Shown here: positions 4,784 through 6,555 of the stretch, in pieces | Layout: each line of letters opens with the position of its first letter | Numbering within the stretch: the stretch's first letter is position 1 | Source: Ruminococcus sp. UBA4321 | GTDB lineage: Bacteria; Bacillota; Clostridia; Oscillospirales; Ruminococcaceae | Direction of reading: 5' to 3' | DNA: 6,555 bases | NCBI GenBank assembly: GCA_002393815.1 | Contig: DGUB01000057.1 | Location: 1 to 6,555 of the forward strand | Program-made: the position numbers and the translations under genes | Notes under the pieces: model-generated | What the model was told of the DNA's origin: nothing | Database searches by the model: none | The model's input: the letters and a program-made list of their open reading frames with translations, nothing else

Positions 4784-6555
4784 ATGATTACAAGAACTAT
4801 GACAAATCGCATGAAAGCCGCAGCTGTTGCTGCCGTAATGTGCATTTCTGCTTCTGGCGCACTGGTACCGGAAACCGCTGCTTTCCTGGCTTCTACGCTC
4901 ACCGTTTCCGCTGCTGCACTCGATACGCTTGCTGTTTCGGATGTTTATGAGGGCATGACCGGCGACCTCGCTGCAAGCGGAATCAAGAGCATTACCGTGC
5001 ATCTGACTGCTGATTATACCGGCAATTTCTCCTATGGTTTCGGTATCGGCATAGCTGCTGACCCCTACTGGATGGAATGGGACGGCGAAGGCTGGGTAGA
5101 TACCAAAGGCGGTACTGTAACAGTGGACGGTATTTCCGTACCCGTTACCAAGGGCGAAGAAGTGACTGTCACAATTGATACTTCTAAACTCAGCTTGAAA
5201 TACAAAGATGAGTATAACAGCAAGTATGACGGCACATTCCAGTTCAGAAACTACTACAGCGGCAAAGACGGCACCATCACCATCAACAAGATTGTTGCCA
5301 ATGAAACCCCTGCTGCTACTGAAGCAACAGAAACAGAACCCGAAGAAACTGAAGATACTGCCAAGCCCACGGATGCTACTGATGCAACAGATGCTGATAC
5401 AACAGAGGCTACAGATGCTACTGATGCAACAGAAGCTACCGAAGCAACAGAACCCTCTTCCGGCAGCAGCGTGGCTGAACTGACAGATAATACAAAATCT
5501 GCTGACAGCAAGTACAGAGCATTCACTGCTGACCTTGCAGAAAGCGGTATCAAGAACATCACCATCACACTGGATACAGGCGATTATGCCGGCAGCATTT
5601 CTTATGGTTTTGGTATCGGCATTGCTGACTCTCCCTACTGGATGGAATGGGACGGCAAGAGCTGGGTTGATACTTCCGACGGAAAAACAGAAGTTCCCGG
5701 CACAAGCGTAACTCCTGTTGACGGCGAAATCGTCATCGTTATCGATACTTCCAAACTCGACCTGAAATATAAAGATGCTTATAACAGCAAATATGACGGC
5801 GAATTTGAGTTCCGTAATTATTACAGCGACGGAAATACCATTACTGTCAAGTCTATCGAAGTCAACAGCACAAAGGAAGCGACTCCCGCAGTTGACCCCG
5901 ACAGCACCGAACCTACCGAAGACGAACATTCCATGTCTATCAAAGACGGTCAGACCACACGCAACAGCAAGAGCGGTACATGGTCATTCACAGACAACGG
6001 CGACGGTACAGGCACTATGACAGCAACACAGGCTCGCCAGATTGAATTTGGAAAGCCTCTCACATTGACACAGGGCTATGACGAAGAATATTATGTCAAG
6101 GAAGACAAGACCCCTGTAGAAGGCGTTGACCCCATGAACAGCCACAAGTTCAATTATTCTGATTTTGGTCTTAGCGGCATCGGCTCCAGTGTTGTAATCG
6201 AATCTATTCAGGCAACTATCCAGAGCAAACAGAGTGTCAAGAACTTTATGTACGGCGGCGGTCTGAACGTAGAAAATAAATCTCCGGCAGATACCGAAGC
6301 TGCCAAGGCTGAAAAAGGTGTTGCCACAACTACAAATGCCGGCTACTGGTACAATGACATGGGTCAGGACAGAATTGAGGAATTTGAAGAAGCCGGCGTG
6401 GAATTCGGTATTACACCTGGTTACGGCTACTTCCTGAGTTCCGAAGACAACCAGCTCGGCGAATATTTCAGCGTTATCTGGGACGTTCCGGAAGCTGTAA
6501 AGCCCTATGAAGTAGCAGGAGCCATCTCCTTCCAGTACTGGTACGGCGTGGAAGA
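4784..6555 (+). CDS. Secreted modular, probably carbohydrate-binding protein (3' end missing)
   Basis: The first 590 residues of a large exported protein. A signal peptide is clear: basic MITRTMTNRMK, a long hydrophobic Ala-rich stretch, and a likely cut after VSA or VSAAA (about 41-45). Two close repeats follow, at about 58-173 and 247-361, each with FSYGFGIGI or ISYGFGIGI, PYWMEWDG, IDTSKL and FRNYYS. They are joined by a Thr/Ala/Glu/Asp-rich linker (174-240). After a short Thr/Pro/Glu-rich link (362-382) comes a third, larger module from about 383 with SGIGSSV, FMYGGGLNV, GYWYNDMG and ISFQYWYG, probably a diverged relative. Conserved Trp/Tyr and beta-rich texture suggest carbohydrate-binding modules like those of ruminococcal cellulose-binding proteins; this is inference and no enzyme domain is visible. 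ATG 4784 has AAAGGA about 10 nt upstream and fits the signal peptide. The frame is open to the window end, so dockerin, sortase or catalytic parts may follow. Own promoter; strand same as recR but separated by a terminator. Confidence 0.85.
   Translation, partial: MITRTMTNRMKAAAVAAVMCISASGALVPETAAFLASTLTVSAAALDTLAVSDVYEGMTGDLAASGIKSITVHLTADYTGNFSYGFGIGIAADPYWMEWDGEGWVDTKGGTVTVDGISVPVTKGEEVTVTIDTSKLSLKYKDEYNSKYDGTFQFRNYYSGKDGTITINKIVANETPAATEATETEPEETEDTAKPTDATDATDADTTEATDATDATEATEATEPSSGSSVAELTDNTKSADSKYRAFTADLAESGIKNITITLDTGDYAGSISYGFGIGIADSPYWMEWDGKSWVDTSDGKTEVPGTSVTPVDGEIVIVIDTSKLDLKYKDAYNSKYDGEFEFRNYYSDGNTITVKSIEVNSTKEATPAVDPDSTEPTEDEHSMSIKDGQTTRNSKSGTWSFTDNGDGTGTMTATQARQIEFGKPLTLTQGYDEEYYVKEDKTPVEGVDPMNSHKFNYSDFGLSGIGSSVVIESIQATIQSKQSVKNFMYGGGLNVENKSPADTEAAKAEKGVATTTNAGYWYNDMGQDRIEEFEEAGVEFGITPGYGYFLSSEDNQLGEYFSVIWDVPEAVKPYEVAGAISFQYWYGVE
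4955..5302 (+). repeat. Module repeat 1 of the secreted protein
   Basis: Codes for residues about 58-173. Aligned with repeat 2 at a constant 190-codon offset around the core motif; a 24-bp stretch coding PYWMEWDG (5063-5086) is identical to 5633-5656. Aromatic residues Y95, W96, W99 and W104 could form a flat sugar-binding face. Confidence 0.85.
5372..5433 (+). repeat. Direct repeats in the Thr-rich linker
   Basis: A 20-bp sequence at 5372-5391 recurs exactly at 5414-5433, 42 bp apart (14 codons), in a stretch built of GATGCTACT/GATGCAACA/GAAGCAACA triplet groups coding D-A-T and E-A-T units. The period keeps the frame, so length change here would alter only linker length. Confidence 0.8.
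5522..5866 (+). repeat. Module repeat 2 of the secreted protein
   Basis: Codes for residues about 247-361, with the same order of motifs as repeat 1 (LAESGIKNI, YGFGIGI, PYWMEWDG, SWVDT, IDTSKL, LKYKDAYNSKYDG, FRNYYS). High similarity at both protein and DNA level points to tandem duplication. Confidence 0.85.

Noticed and set aside
4759..4786. TTGACT at 4759-4764 as a promoter -35
   Set aside because: The matching -10 position would fall on the start codon of the secreted-protein gene, leaving no leader.
5303..5521. Repetitive triplets as a CRISPR-like or mobile repeat
   Set aside because: The repeats are in frame and code a Thr/Ala/Glu/Asp linker; there are no spacers or terminal repeats.
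4640..5929. 429-codon open frame on the minus strand opposite the secreted-protein gene
   Set aside because: It is rich in Cys, Ser, Ile and Phe, has no family resemblance, and mirrors the low-complexity linker and repeats of the plus-strand gene. It also covers that gene's promoter. The plus frame has a signal peptide, an RBS and conserved modules.

Overview
The window looks like chromosomal DNA from a Clostridia-class Firmicute, most plausibly a Ruminococcus-type gut or rumen anaerobe. The reasons are: a short SRP RNA directly upstream of a dnaX-ybaB-recR operon (a common Firmicute order), strong AGGAGG-like ribosome binding sites, AT-rich intergenic DNA with canonical sigma-A promoters around moderate-GC genes, and a secreted protein with tandem aromatic-rich modules joined by a Thr/Ala/Glu/Asp-rich linker, as in fibre-degrading ruminococci. 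The genus is an inference from memory of these families, not a database result.

Layout. (1) 1-416, minus strand: the 5' end of a glycogen synthase gene (glgA) with a TTG start, a strong RBS and a near-consensus promoter. (2) 417-768: divergent intergenic region holding the glgA promoter, a palindromic hairpin and a near-consensus plus-strand promoter. (3) 769-1368, plus: a small SCP2-like protein with a long charged Lys/Ala/Glu tail, ending at a strong terminator. (4) 1369-1760: no convincing protein gene. It holds that terminator, a well-formed but orphan minus-strand promoter with a hairpin downstream (possible small RNA), and the extended -10 promoter of the SRP RNA. (5) 1761-1880: SRP RNA (ffs). 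(6) 1914-4489: dnaX, ybaB/ebfC and recR in tight succession, closed by a 17-bp hairpin. (7) 4490-4783: intergenic region with a palindrome, an extended -10 promoter and a cluster of GTGAACA-type half-sites plus an inverted repeat in the leader. (8) 4784 to the window end: an incomplete gene for a large secreted modular protein with two close repeats and a probable third, diverged module.

How the genes work together. ffs RNA (protein targeting) and dnaX (clamp loader) share a transcription unit at least in layout. DnaX, YbaB (nucleoid-associated) and RecR (RecFOR recombination mediator) form the usual replication/repair operon. glgA belongs to glycogen storage. The secreted protein is probably a carbohydrate-binding surface protein, expressed from its own, apparently regulated, promoter. 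Most of the window is ordinary housekeeping. The less ordinary parts are the modular secreted protein and its promoter, the orphan antisense promoter at 1560-1588, and the charged tail on the SCP2-like protein.
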